A stretch of 64,000 bases of DNA from the NCBI GenBank assembly GCA_944472155.2, contig OX235279.1, positions 59,617,564 through 59,681,563 on the forward strand. Reading direction: 5' to 3'. This DNA is from Trichobilharzia szidati (taxonomy: Eukaryota; Platyhelminthes; Trematoda; Strigeidida; Schistosomatidae). The first letter of the stretch is position 1. Every line of letters starts with the position of its first letter. The translations under genes were made by a program, and so were the position numbers. Under the pieces are notes generated by a model. That model made no database searches. It had not been told where the DNA came from and saw only the letters and a list, made by a program, of their open reading frames with translations. Shown here one piece after another: positions 22,701 to 34,138 of the stretch.

Positions 22701-25700
22701 ACATTTCCAATTGGGATGTAACACAAGACTAAATTCTTAAACTGTCATCCTTATGTCATTTCAATCCAATCACACATATATCAGTAGGATAGTCTATAAA
22801 TGACTTTAGAGACTTATTATCATCAACTTACAGTTTACTGATGATACTGTACACCTAGACTATGAGAAGTTACCCGTGATACTGAAAAATATGAAAAGAA
22901 TACCGGTGTTTGATTATAGGTGTCTGTGTTCTATCTCACGATTAAAGCAGTATAATATGGCGATTGCTCTTGAGGTTACGCATAAAGTGTTAGGTGAGGA
23001 GGGTAAGTTAGTCTTCAAAGTAGGGAAGCTGAGTAGGTTGAGATGGCTATAACACGTGATTGCATACCAAGCCATCGCCTTCCTCGAGGGATAATGTTAG
23101 CCAGCACATGTTAAGGTTCAAAATGTGTTTGGGTCGGTCGAATGAAAAACTGCTATTGGTTCATAAAATCGTTGACAGTCAGCTAGAAAAACTTTGCAAA
23201 TCTTTGTTAATGGCACAGATGCATTCACTCTGTGTAATCTCGTGTATCTATTCAACTGATGGTTTTCCGTGTCACTATTTATTCTCCCTCACATTTTCGC
23301 TCGTTAAACTTCCATTTAGTTTTGTCTCTACCTTTGTGTGGTGCATGGAATGTGGTAAACTAAACAGTTGGACTTCTTTGCAAAGTCATACTGAAAGTCA
23401 GGCAGAATGACGCAGGCTAGGCATAACTAAATGCGAAACACTGAATAATGATCTCCAGAATGTCAACAAATGATAATTGCGGTTCTTAATCTTGTTCTTT
23501 GCTAAATGACAAATAAATACCTTTCAGTAACCTCTTCATCCACCCGGGATTCGTCTCCCACTTTGCAAGTGTTTTTTGTGCTTTATCACTTTTGTGCTAA
23601 GCTTTCAGTTATTCAGCATATGCCGTTGTCGACTAAGGACCTAGATGACATTAGTTCAGTAAGGTTTCGGTCGTGCAAACACGAGTCCTGTGCAGGTGAT
23701 TGGTTGCATTATCATTTCCCAAATGGTATACAGCATGCTGTATATTAGGGTAAATCTTCCGCCTTGCTTGCTGAAGGTTGTGTTCCTCAGGGTACCGTTA
23801 TCTCTCCTTTTCTTTTTTCTCTCTCGTCTTACATGACTTTTCTCTTTCTAATGAGAGCAACTTTGTCAAATACGCATGCATGCTGCATAGTGAAATCAGG
23901 AGTGTGCATGTTGTACTAAATCTTCTGCGCTTTCTGCATGGATTCCACGTTCATGAAGTGACCATTTACTAACTGCTGAGTGTTGCATGTGATCCAGCTG
24001 AAATTAAAACTGATAATTCCAAGAATTTCTGTCGTTTTCATCGGCAGCGGTTCACAGCCTATTGATTTTACACAAGTACAATACCCATTGCTCACTTTAA
24101 TGAGGAGACATTAACTATGATTCCAGAAAAGTAGTACGTCAGTATGTGAATTTCATGAATTTGTAGATTGCATTCCATTCACTTAATACTGAAACTAAAC
24201 TGTGAGGGAACTGATATTTCCAAGAATGATATAATACAAGGCTCATTTCTACAACTGTCGTCCTTACTTTATTTCACTTTCATCATACATGTATTAACAG
24301 AATTGTGTGTCACTCACTTCAGGGACTAACCAGGGAAAAGTCTTGTCAACTTAGTGTATGCTAATGACATTGTCCACCTAGGTTGTGAGAAGTGACCATT
24401 GAAACTGGAAGATATGAAAAGACTACTGGTTTTCGATCATAGTGTCTGTTCCCTTTGTTCTGCGTTTAGTACTCTAATATGGTGAGTAATATTGGGGTGA
24501 AGCTTAGTGTTAAGTAGAAATGTGACTCCAAACGTTGTTAATAACACAGATGCATTCACTCTGTGTAATCTTACATATCTGAGCAACCATTGTGTTCTTT
24601 CCATATCACTGTTCGTTTTCCATGACATTTATGCTCATTAGAGTTCCATTTGATTTCTTTTTTCTCTACCTTTGTGTGCTACATGGAATGTGATAACGTA
24701 AACAGGTGCACTTGTTTGCAAGCTTCTCTGTTGAAAGTCAGTCTGTCAGAATGATCTATAGTCCAGGTATAATGAAATGCTAAAACGTGGATAAAAATGA
24801 GCAAAATGTCAACAAATGATAATCGCATTTTTTATTCGGTTCTCGTCTAACTGAAAAGGAGTTGTCTTACAATAATTTCTCCTCTTACTCAACATAACTT
24901 TTACACTCTGTCCCGTTTCTTAAGTACTCAGTGCATTTCCCAATTCCTTAAATTGTCCAGATAAAGTGCACTGAAGAAAATATAAACCAAAAGTCAGCAA
25001 CACGGACATAAGAATTAGTGCTAATAGAAGTGAATTAGATGAGTGATTTTTTTAAACCTTTAGTACGCATAACTGAAATACTCATGTATCATTCACAAGA
25101 TGCTTGTATCACAGAGGGCACTGAAACATAAACTAAGTCTAACATGAAATACTTTGGAGATGTTATTACTTCATAAAATGAGATACAATAATGTACGAGA
25201 TGCTGCAAATTCCACACTGAAACATTAATACTGTTTTCGAACAAAGCAAATTATTATTACTGTTGCACCTCGCTGCAGTGTTAATCTGCTTATACCCTTA
25301 TTATTGCTGTATCCTAAGTATTGCACTCATTTTCTCATTTCCTTGCACTGTGTAAATAGGGTGCAACGAAGAAGTTACAGTTAACTATAAGTAAGTAACG
25401 CTGACGCAAGAAATGGTAGCAGTCGAAAGAAATGAAATGAATTGAAGACCTTGTAATAATACTAGTAATCTCCCTTATTCCAAAACAGTACTTGACTTAT
25501 TTACCTATGCATTTTAACGTGTCTTCTAATGATCTTATTTTTGTCTTTGTAGACATTGCCTAAGGTGCCGCTGTACGGATCGTCTGGAAGCAGTCTTTAA
25601 TTTCATCTACCTTCCACGAAGTTTGACGTACGAAAAGTCGACATTTTACTGACTGGAAAACGCTACAATTGGTGGTACTCAAGTTATAGCAACGTATGTC

Positions 25701-25990
25701 TGTAATAACATTACCTACATAGTAAATACAATGCTAGTTACAAAAACTCGTCATTATCTTTTCATTGCGTACTTACAAGAAAGAAACGTTCACCTTACTT
25801 CTCATACTAAGTACTGGAGATTCCGCCAAGTACTCACTTTTACTTGCTCTCTAGAAAATGCTTTCTACTATATTCGCAAATGATTATTAGACTTCTGTCA
25901 CATGAAACGGTAAAACATAAGGCGTATGCAGTCTAGAAGTTAGGGTATATTTGCATTTATTGACACAAAATTTATGTACATCTTCCATTA
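22701..25990. other. Non-coding interior of the right MULE
   Basis: Inverted counterpart of about 2804-6530 in the left copy, including both units of the degenerate internal duplication. Open frames here are short and not conserved as protein. Confidence 0.65.
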
Positions 25991-28074
25991 TTATAAAAGA
26001 AAGTTCTCAAAGTAATTCAGAGTTGCTCGCAGTGCACTAATAGTATATTCATTACTATAATTATCCTGCATAACTGCGAAGCTTCTGTTCAATTGCCTGC
26101 GAAGTTGCAGTATCTCCATGCAGGGTTTCTTCACTGAACCTTCACACGGCACACGACTTGGTAGCAACGGATCCTGCCAAAACCATCTGCGACACAGGCG
26201 AATTACTTTGTCAACTAAAAATATTAATTGAAATATTAGTAAGAGTTTGATTTACCTGTAAACTGAGGAATTTGAGTGTGACATAGCAGCATATGCCGGC
26301 AAGGTATTCTTTGTGCCCTAAATATTCTGCAGGTACAAGTAGAATTGGTATAATCCACTTGGTGCAGGTATATGCCGTCATTTATGATAGCCATATCATC
26401 AGTGTACAACTCCATGTTCATCCGACGATTATGGCCATAGTCCTTGGCAATTAACTTAGCGGCATAAGGAGTGAAGTTTCCTAATATCGGCATAACTGGT
26501 TCCGGTGCGTGGTACTTGTGAATTTGACAACTTTCGACGATTACTTCAACACTACGACGCTTCTCTGTGCGTACACACCATTTATACGTCTTGTACATGC
26601 ATACGTGTAGGGGATCTCTTCTGTGGAGATATCGTTTTAGGTGACTGTGAGAGCTTTCAACTCTATTGTTGGTACTATTAAACAGCAACAGAGTATTCGG
26701 CATATATGCCGCAGCCCACGTCTCCTTCTTAGGCACCCAGTAATGCCTGACATAATTCCACACCTTCCGATCAACCATCTTAATGACACTAAGGTAGTGA
26801 TGAAATCTAAACGGTTAGAAATCAATGCATTTACCTTTCAGGTGTCGCAGCCTTAACAAGACGATATAAAAACCTGCGTACAAAAGGATTTCGAGTCTAA
26901 ATGCATCAAGTATTAATTACATTCACCTCACCTTCCTGCTGAAAGCCCGGCATACATGAAATGCACAGATGACGATTTTCGCCTGAATTTGACTATTACG
27001 CACGGCGGATATCTCACAGTTGGCCGAATCCATTACGAAAGTTTCTGTAATGGACGTATCCTGCATTATTCTTTGGAATTGTTGCAATATCCAAGCTACA
27101 TCACATGACCTCTCTCGTCTCGTCCATGCCAAAAAAACAGGCCTGCCATGACCCATATTGCCTGTTACCACCAACTGAAACAGAGAATATCTGATTAAGA
27201 TTTGTCAACCGTTTCACGTACAACCTACCCGTCCTTATTGGTGTTGTATGTTGAGCCAATACACACCACCTCTCCATATTTCCTATATAACTGAACCTGT
27301 GATTCCAGGGCGAAGCAAATTCTGCTGGTTATCCCTGTATTCGAATCCACGTATTCAACCACCTGACCGCTTTGCCTCATTATGCGCATAACATCTGATC
27401 TCAAAGGCATGGCTTCAAAAATAACTTTAAACTACTTCAATTACCTGGTCTCACATCCTTACGTAAATTATACACATCTGTGCTCGTTACAATTTTATTA
27501 AAATTCTCTTCAGCATATTCCAAAACATCAGCAACCTCAGATGTAGTCTTCACAACTGGTGCAATATTCTCATTTTCATCCCCAGACAGGCGTCTAAAAT
27601 ATGGATCACCTATCATAAGACTTTGTTCACATGTGTGATTGTGAACTGTTTTCGCGGAAGAAATGATAAACTCGTCCTCCTTGTAGCGTATACGAAAGCC
27701 AGATTGGCAACCGGTGTATTTTGCACTGCAGAAATAAATAATAGAATTCTTACGGTTTGACGCGTAAACCTGAACCTCTAGTTTTTCGCTTCATGCCATA
27801 TGTACAACGAAAGACTACTAATTTGTACTTCATATCCTGAGATTCATGGTCCCGTATGCACTTTTTGATTACATAATGTGTATGAGCTGCCTAGGAATAC
27901 TCTGTCATACATATATGCATATATTACTGATTCCAGCTGACTTAGAGCATCTTCTACTTGAACCCAACTGGTATACCGGTGACTAAACATAATTCCGTCA
28001 AAAAGTTTTTTGATATCCACTGATATAGGAAGGGCAGGTTGGTCGCCATTGTCTCCAAGTGCCAATGCGTCCAT
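25991..28074 (-). CDS. MULE transposase, complete spliced frame but first catalytic Asp replaced by Gly
   Basis: Complement of eight exons: 28074-27928, 27860-27754, 27725-27445, 27412-27229, 27190-26927, 26873-26835, 26779-26256 and 26214-25991. The sum is 1770 bp, giving 589 residues with all introns GT-AG (67, 28, 32, 38, 53, 55 and 41 bp). Domains in order: N-terminal region, Cys/His cluster (FRCTYG...TGCQSG...HNHTC), MULE DDE domain and C-terminal SWIM finger (CTC...PCRH). The DDE domain retains VMDSA and RVESSH, but the first Asp, present in the left copy as IDST, is Gly here (IGST). A second Asp-to-Gly change gives VVTGNM where the left copy has VVTDNM. So the protein could be made and perhaps bind DNA, but is expected to be catalytically dead. 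Exon phases were checked by hand; expression is unknown. Confidence 0.8.
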
Positions 28075-28584
28075 TCGGTACCACTGTAAATGAAAACAGA
28101 AGCTTTTCAATAAAAAATTCACGAATAGCCAACAGAGTACAGTAAGCAACTTAAAAGAGACATAGACTTGGAAACTATAGCGGGAAAAAATATAAATTCC
28201 TTACCACAGTTACCGTATTGGAAAGTTCCTGATTATAGCCATAAACATTTTCTGAAACACTCGTGAACGACAAATATGGACAAAAGTGATGAAACGAAGC
28301 TCTACAGAAATCATTGAGACGCCACAAACAGGAGGATTTTAGGTGCACCCTATAATTTTCACATTAAACACATTCTCAAGCATCCTCCTGCACCATAACT
28401 GCCTTCAGGCCTAGAGGCAGCTTTTGACGACTATTCTTAACAAAATCAATACAGTTCAAGCCAAACAGAAACCAGAATCACGTCAAATGCAGCTACCAAG
28501 ATCAAACGAAGCAAATCAGCCAAACTCAAATCAACTAGACCGCGCAAATGTCCTCAAGGTAAAGCTGGAGGCGCAACTTCAAAC

Positions 28585-28608
28585 AGGGGATATGCCTTAT
28601 CAACGCCC
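28585..28608 (-). repeat. Terminal inverted repeat of the right MULE (5' end of the element)
   Basis: On the complement it begins GGGCGTTGATAAGGCATATC. It is partner of 18784-18807 and adjoins the transposase end of the element. Confidence 0.75.
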
Positions 28609-28617
28609 CCAGTACGT
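28609..28617 (+). repeat. 9-bp target site duplication of the right MULE (right side)
   Basis: CCAGTACGT, identical to 18775-18783. Confidence 0.85.
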
Positions 28618-29930
28618 TGCCACCATCTGAGTTAGCACCCATCAAACAATCTGCTCTAAAGGCTATAAACCTTGAGGAAAACTTTTTTAAAGATATATGC
28701 GATTTCATCGTCACCCGTTACTCTCTCTCATTCTGTCTCATCAATGCTCGTTCCTTACTTAACAAAATGTTTGACTTCACGACATTATCCTTAATTTGCA
28801 ACCCGTCTGTCACAATGATTACAGAAACATAGTGCACTCCTCAGATATGCGATAAAGATATTTCTATTGATAACTATTACATATTCAGAGGTGACAGAAA
28901 CCATGGTACAGGAGGAGGATGTGCTATGTATATCAGATCTGATATTAAGGCCACACAATGCTTCTGCCCAGAGCTCATCACAGATAATGACTCAGTATGG
29001 GCTATTCTAAGGCTGTCTCACTCCATTTCCTATCTTATAGGTTGCATCTATCATCCCCCATGCTCAACTTTTGAAGGTGACATGAAGCTTGCTAGCACTT
29101 TCGCTTACGCCACTTCACTACCTCACACGGCTAAAATTATATGGGGGGACTTTAATATGCCTGAGGTAGTCTGGCGACCACTTTCCTCACCAAAACGGTA
29201 TAATGAATTTTTTAACATAATTGAAACAAAAGACTGGCAACAACACTTACAGCATCCTACCAGGCTATCTAAGATTTTAGATTTAATTTTCACTAATGGT
29301 ATCATACCCACTACCCTTCGAGTAGGTAAAGAGTTTCCTGGCAGTGACCACAGAGTAGTATTTGGTACATTCAATATTTGCACTAGCATGAGTTCGACAA
29401 TAAGCGCCAACAAAGTATTACTCAGGGGTTACAGACACGCTCAGTGGGATGACCTGAAACCATACCTACGCACCCTAGACTGGGGACCATACTTTACATG
29501 CAGCTCGGCTATAGAGGCAAACAACTTACTCTACGAGAACCTAGGATTTGCTCCAGCAAGACTTGTGAAAACGAGGCCTAAACAGCCTGACTTCATCCCC
29601 GTAAAAATTCGAAACCGACTGCGTAAGCATGCTAGCCAATTCTACAGATGTAGTGACTTTTCATCACTCATTACACTCAAGCAAACTTATGATTCATACA
29701 AATCTATTCAGTTATCTCAGTCCATCAAACTAGAAAGCATCCTCCTTTCACGGCCCGATAATACAGAGGCATTGATAAAACTAATTAAGTCACGAATTAA
29801 CAACAACAGAATAAGTATCCCTAACTTATTAATAGATGGAGAAAAACTATACGAAGACCCACAGGAGATATGCGAGTTATTCAGCTCCCACTTTTTTAGC
29901 TACTTTACTAGCGAAGAAACCAATTTATAG
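28618..29930 (+). pseudogene. ORF2 of CR1-like retrotransposon, endonuclease part, one stop and truncated
   Basis: One reading frame carries the APE-type endonuclease: LINARSLLNK near 28740, ITET near 28820, GTGGGCAMYI near 28905-28935, WGDFNMPEVVW near 29140-29170, LDLIFTNG near 29280 and GSDHRVVF near 29340. The only internal lesion before 29928 is TAG at 28830-28832, where the family normally has Trp after ITET. The 5' part of ORF2 lies left of the MULE (about 18720-18783). RT is not present: after the stop at 29928 the frame decays within about 100 bp and other sequence begins. Confidence 0.85.
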
Positions 29931-30479
29931 CTGTGCAGGATTTTCTCCTCTTCCTGAAAAAGCGTTCAAGCGTGTGAAGGCATAGCACTCACTCAAATAT
30001 ATGTTGTTTATCGATTGGCCATAACTATCATCAGGAAATGGAACGAGGTATGGGTTGTCGCTCAACTTCGATGGAGACCTTCGTGAAAGATTTACAAATT
30101 AACAATTATAAGAATCTGTTCCGATTGCTTGTATTGTAATTCAACAATTTGAACTTTTTTCAAAAAAGTGATATTGTATGCTAATTCGCAATTGTAATTC
30201 GTAGCATGATTGATCTTGCCTGTAAAAATGGCATGCATTTCATGTAAACTTACCCGCTTATACGAAACGTATGTTATTATTATTAATTGGGACTAATGTA
30301 CCTGAAGCACACTGGGTGCTGGAGCAGCGTATAGGGAAATCCAACCAACCGTTTGCATCTTCGTCAGTTTTTGGTTGGTATTTATTGGGTTCAGGAAACG
30401 AATATAAAGAAGCAACCTCTGTCTTCTGCTTAGAGAAAAGTGATCAGTAGAGAACAAGCCTTTGCGAATGACTGAAGCT
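29931..30479. other. Junction stretch between CR1-like and BEL/Pao remnants
   Basis: The first bases still resemble CR1 ORF2 linker sequence (LCRIFSSS in frame after the stop). The rest shows no motif. A short block near 30210-30240 (TTGCCTGTAAAAATGGCATG) resembles blocks near 38780, 39215 and 40323. Confidence 0.45.
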
Positions 30480-30519
30480 GAATTTCAGGACAAGCACTCA
30501 TACGAAAGGTCTAGTTCTG

Positions 30520-31452
30520 AAGGCAACCGATAGGGAGATAAGATTGCGGAACGGACATTATGAAGTTCCATCCACTTGGGAAGAGGACTGGCGTAGATTA
30601 CCGCCTAGTAGATTTGAAGCAGAACGCAGGCTGGAAAGTCTTCAGAAGAAACTAAAAAGGACGAAAGCCTATTAAAGTCCTACAATCAAATACTAACAGA
30701 CCATAAGTTGAAGGGTTATATTAGTCGCGTTCCTGACGACTTCTCCAAGAAACGTACATTTATCCCTCACCACCCAGTTATAAATCCCCGCAAGCCTGGT
30801 AAAATTACAGTGGTTTTCGATTGTGCCTTTAAATGTAAGTGAATGTCCTTGAACGATTGTCTGTATTCGGGACCGGATCTGATGAATGACTTGGCTGGGG
30901 TACTGTTGAGATTTAAAAAACATCGGATAGCCTTGTCAGCAGATATTGAGGAGATGTTTCTTCAGGTTCACTTACCTGTCAAGGATAAAAGTGCCCTTAG
31001 TTTCTTATGGTATTCTGAGGGTATACTGGACTTACCACCGAGCCTGTATGAATTAAACGTACATCCCTTCGGTGCTACCTCTTCACCTTTTGGGCAGCCT
31101 ATGCTTTAAAACGAGCCAAAACCGAAGTTAGTTTGTGTGGACGTTATTCACGAAGATGGAAACAAGGGCAACTCCTAGCCGATACGTTTTGGAGACGGTG
31201 GAAGCGGGAGTACTTGGCGACCTTACAATCGCGTGCAAAGTGGGTTCAACGACGTCGAAACTTAAAAGTGGGAGACCTAGTACTAGTGACTGCAGAGCCT
31301 TCACCTCGCAATCGTTGGTCAATGGGAATAATTACAGGTGTTACGGCAAGCTGTGATGGGTATATCAGAAAAGGGGATATCAAGACACCGAGGGGTATAG
31401 TCAACCGAGATGTGCGTAAGGTTTGCCTATTAGAAGGTAATGAGGAGAGATA
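30520..31452 (+). pseudogene. BEL/Pao Pol: RT start fused to integrase C-terminus by deletion
   Basis: Frames give WEEDWRRLPPSRFEAERRL near 30580-30635, FIPHHPVINPRKPGKI near 30760-30805, MSLNDCLYSGPDLMNDLAGV near 30843-30900 and SADIEEMFLQV near 30940-30970: the fingers and first palm Asp of a Pao RT. Near 31110 the sequence jumps to RRWKQGQLLADTFWRRWKREY and LKVGDLVLV, the C-terminal domain of BEL/Pao integrase. The RT YxDD motif, RNase H and integrase core are missing. Stops and frameshifts are present upstream; the last 106 codons are open. Confidence 0.8.
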
Positions 31453-31572
31453 AGCACTTTGTAGGATATATAGCTGGATAGTGGATGCAGATGTGGCGAG
31501 AGTAAATTGTACCATTTCTGTGTCTTACTAGCAGGTAGAGTAGGGAAAACCAGGCTAGTTTTGAGGGGGCGG

Positions 31573-32072
31573 TGTTAATTCCTTTCCTACCTGTTCATTC
31601 TCAATCTTTCCTTTGTTCAACATTATACTACTTGCCATTAGTAAGTAGTATGATTTTTACATGTTAATCTATAACAATGACAACTGCAGTTAAATTACTT
31701 GTTTTATTATCATTCTATTAATGTATAGTTCTTATTTTTCTTCTCCTTAAACATTATTTGCTGGCCTTACCCTATAGTGTATGCTTTACTACTGAAAGTC
31801 GTTTGTTAATATTTGTTTATTCTTTGCTTGGCATTCGCGGGCCGTTTGAACCGACACGTGGATCGACCTTGACACAGCATTGCTGTTTTTACTTATTGAC
31901 TGCACAGTGGTTGTGCATTTGACGGCATTTAGCCACACACACCTCACATTTTGAGGTTTGTATATTATATATCCATTTTTATGTAATAAAGTACCGTATT
32001 GCAGAATATCCTGTATTTCGGACTTTACGCGTCACTCTACGTGTGGTTAAATTCTTTCGGGAGGAATTCACA
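31573..32072 (+). repeat. 3' LTR of the BEL/Pao element
   Basis: Starts TGTTAATTCC and ends GGAATTCACA, a 10-bp inverted repeat with one mismatch and TG...CA termini. It directly follows the polypurine tract. AATAAA occurs near 31985. Confidence 0.7.
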
Positions 32073-33149
32073 CTATGCCTGTAATTATTTAGGCCTTCTT
32101 ACCCTCACGATGACACTAATCTTTCCTGAACCTAACCCTTATGTGAAAATATCCCTAAACTAACTGTAATCTAACTCGAACCAACTCTAATGTCGCCTTT
32201 ATTAGGTTAACCTAACCCCAACTTGTCCTTAGCTTAAACCGTAACTTGATCTTTCTGAAACCTAAGTTGAAACTAGCCAGATAATCCATTTAATAATATA
32301 TCACTTCGCTAAGGATATTTTATTGATGACGACAACATTATTTGCCGGGTTTCACTAACTTGCTTAGTAAGCGTTTCAAGGTCATTGATGCGGTTGTACT
32401 CTATTGGTAATTAGTTCTGCTTAAAGTTTAACTTGGCCGGTAGTCATTTCAACACAGGGATAGTACACTGCATTATACCAATTATATAAGAATATGTCTA
32501 AAATATTAAAAAGTATAATTGCTAATATAAGTTTTTCTGGAAATAATTACACTGACCCAATTTATTAGAAATTACAGGGAAGAGAAAAGCAGTGAGTTGG
32601 TTAAATGGTTGCTGCAATGGTAGCAGTTAAAAGGTTTCCAAAAGTAAAAAGGGATAAGAGTTTTGAGCACCGGAGCAAATTAGGTCATAATCTACTGAGT
32701 AGAGTGAAATGAATAGTGTTACGATTAGGAGTGAATGTAGGTTGAATGAACTTAAGGAAAATAGTAGGTTGACTGGGTTTATTATTGTTAAGTTTTCATG
32801 ACCACTTTTTATATGACATGCTTTAGACATTACAAAGTCCCAGTTTGCTTATATTATGAGAAAACTATTACAACCACTTTAGGATTATACATTCAGGATA
32901 ATTCGGGGTAGTCTTATCACTTTGTAAATTTGTCTGATGAAATATTGATAGAATTTCTAACAAGCTGAATAATCGATACTTAGGTCGGGTACTGTGGGAA
33001 ACATTGGGCTGGTTTTATCAGTTACAGATGCTGTATGGTGGCTGGGGCACATACATTTCCATAAATTAGGGCTATTGTACTGGGATCTGTAGTACTGAAA
33101 TTATTTGAACAGTCTACATGGTTAAAGTTTAAATAAGTAAGCATAAACT
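32073..33149. other. Stretch without a recognised gene
   Basis: Around 32115-32280 many CCTAAC/CTAACT words occur without regular spacing. Otherwise AT-rich sequence with no motif seen. Confidence 0.45.
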
Positions 33150-33250
33150 TGTGGCGGTAAACGAACTTCATCTTCAAAAAACACGCAGACAAACCCGGTG
33201 AGTTCGTTCCCTTTTGTGTTTGTTCTTGTACTATATTGTAATCCGCATAC
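33150..33250 (+). repeat. Truncated 5' LTR of the CsRn1-type element
   Basis: Begins TGTGGCGGTAAA, resembling the 3' LTR start TGTAGCGGTAAA, and ends GCATACA just before the Gag start. At about 100 bp it must have lost its middle. A primer binding site is not evident. Confidence 0.5.
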
Positions 33251-33258
33251 ACTTCGGC

Positions 33259-33936
33259 ATGAGTGATCCTGGCCCCAAGGTTATTCGTATTCGCCCAACT
33301 GCCAAAACAATTCAGGTCGTACCATATTGGCCAGATAATGCTGAAACGTGGTTTCAGATAGCCGAGTTTGATTTTTGTGAGCATAGCATAACTGATCAAC
33401 GTTCACAGTTCCTTGCAGTTATTCACGCCCTACCGCGGGAATTTAGCAGGTGCGTAACTCTGCAGATGTCGGGTCCTGAGGTAAGTAACTCGTACGAGTT
33501 GCTCAAAGCATCCCTCCTCAAGAGAAACGTTCTCACGGATCGACGGCTGGATGAATTATTTCGTGACATCGATTTAGGGGATCAGTCAGCCGTGAGCATT
33601 CTGGCAAGAATGAAAGAGATCATTGGCCAAAGCCAGTTCGATGAAGGACTGTTCAGAGAACTATTTTCATCCAAACTGCCACAGTCAGTTCAGACCGTAC
33701 TTGTGACACTTCATGGTGTTCTCATGGATGACTTAGATGTTTCTGCAGATAGAATTCTAGGGATAACTAAACGGCCAGTTACCGAAGTATACTCAGTTAC
33801 CGAACAGACTTCGAGTAAGGATTCTGCAATGATAGAGTTATGCAACTCCATCCAGCAGATGCTTAGGTCAAACAAGCCTAGCAATTCCTCCTGTCGTCGT
33901 TCTAAATCCCCTCAATGGCAAAACGCACGTGGATGA
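33259..33936 (+). pseudogene. Gag of the CsRn1-type element
   Basis: 225 codons from ATG 33259 (MSDPGPKVIRI). Contains WPDNAETWFQIAEFDFCEHS and QFLAVIHALP, a Ty3 capsid-like region. It stops at TGA 33934. The zinc-binding part (WYHNTCGQEAKCCRKPCDF, first Cys replaced by Ser) continues in another frame at about 33966-34030, so a frameshift separates it from the capsid. Confidence 0.75.
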
Positions 33937-34138
33937 TCTAAGTCCAACACACGTTCTCTCAAAAATCCTGGTATCACAACACCTGTGGCCAGGAAGCGAA
34001 ATGTTGTCGAAAACCTTGTGATTTCGGCAAAGCCTCCAAGTCTGTGGGAAACTATCCCGCCGGCACACGTTAGCGGCAACCGTCGCCGGTGGCACTAGCC
34101 ACTTACTTTACATCCATGATGTGATCAGCCAGACCTGA

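Larger units (their letters stand above)
18784..28608 (-). mobile_element. Mutator-like DNA transposon (MULE), right copy
   Basis: 9825 bp including a 3169-bp LTR element plus its 5-bp duplication; the MULE itself is about 6.65 kb. Ends are fixed by 9-bp target duplications (18775-18783 and 28609-28617) and degenerate inverted termini. The transposase lies on the minus strand (25991-28074). The copy lacks about 270 bp that the left copy has around 5070-5345. It is inserted in the 5' part of ORF2 of a CR1-like element, in the same transcriptional direction as the left MULE reflected about the 11.5 kb between them. Confidence 0.9.
30480..32072 (+). mobile_element. BEL/Pao LTR retrotransposon remnant with 3' LTR
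   Basis: Contains a deleted Pol (30520-31452), a polypurine tract ending GAGGGGGCGG (to 31572) and a 500-bp 3' LTR. No 5' LTR or Gag is visible, so the left part is lost. Confidence 0.8.

Noticed and set aside
32105..32290. Cluster of CCTAAC and CTAACT words resembling telomeric (CCCTAA) repeats
   Set aside because: The spacing is irregular and no two consecutive perfect units occur, so it cannot be called an interstitial telomere.
33022..33399. 125-codon minus-strand frame over the Gag start of the CsRn1-type element
   Set aside because: Antisense shadow of the Gag coding region and LTR remnant.
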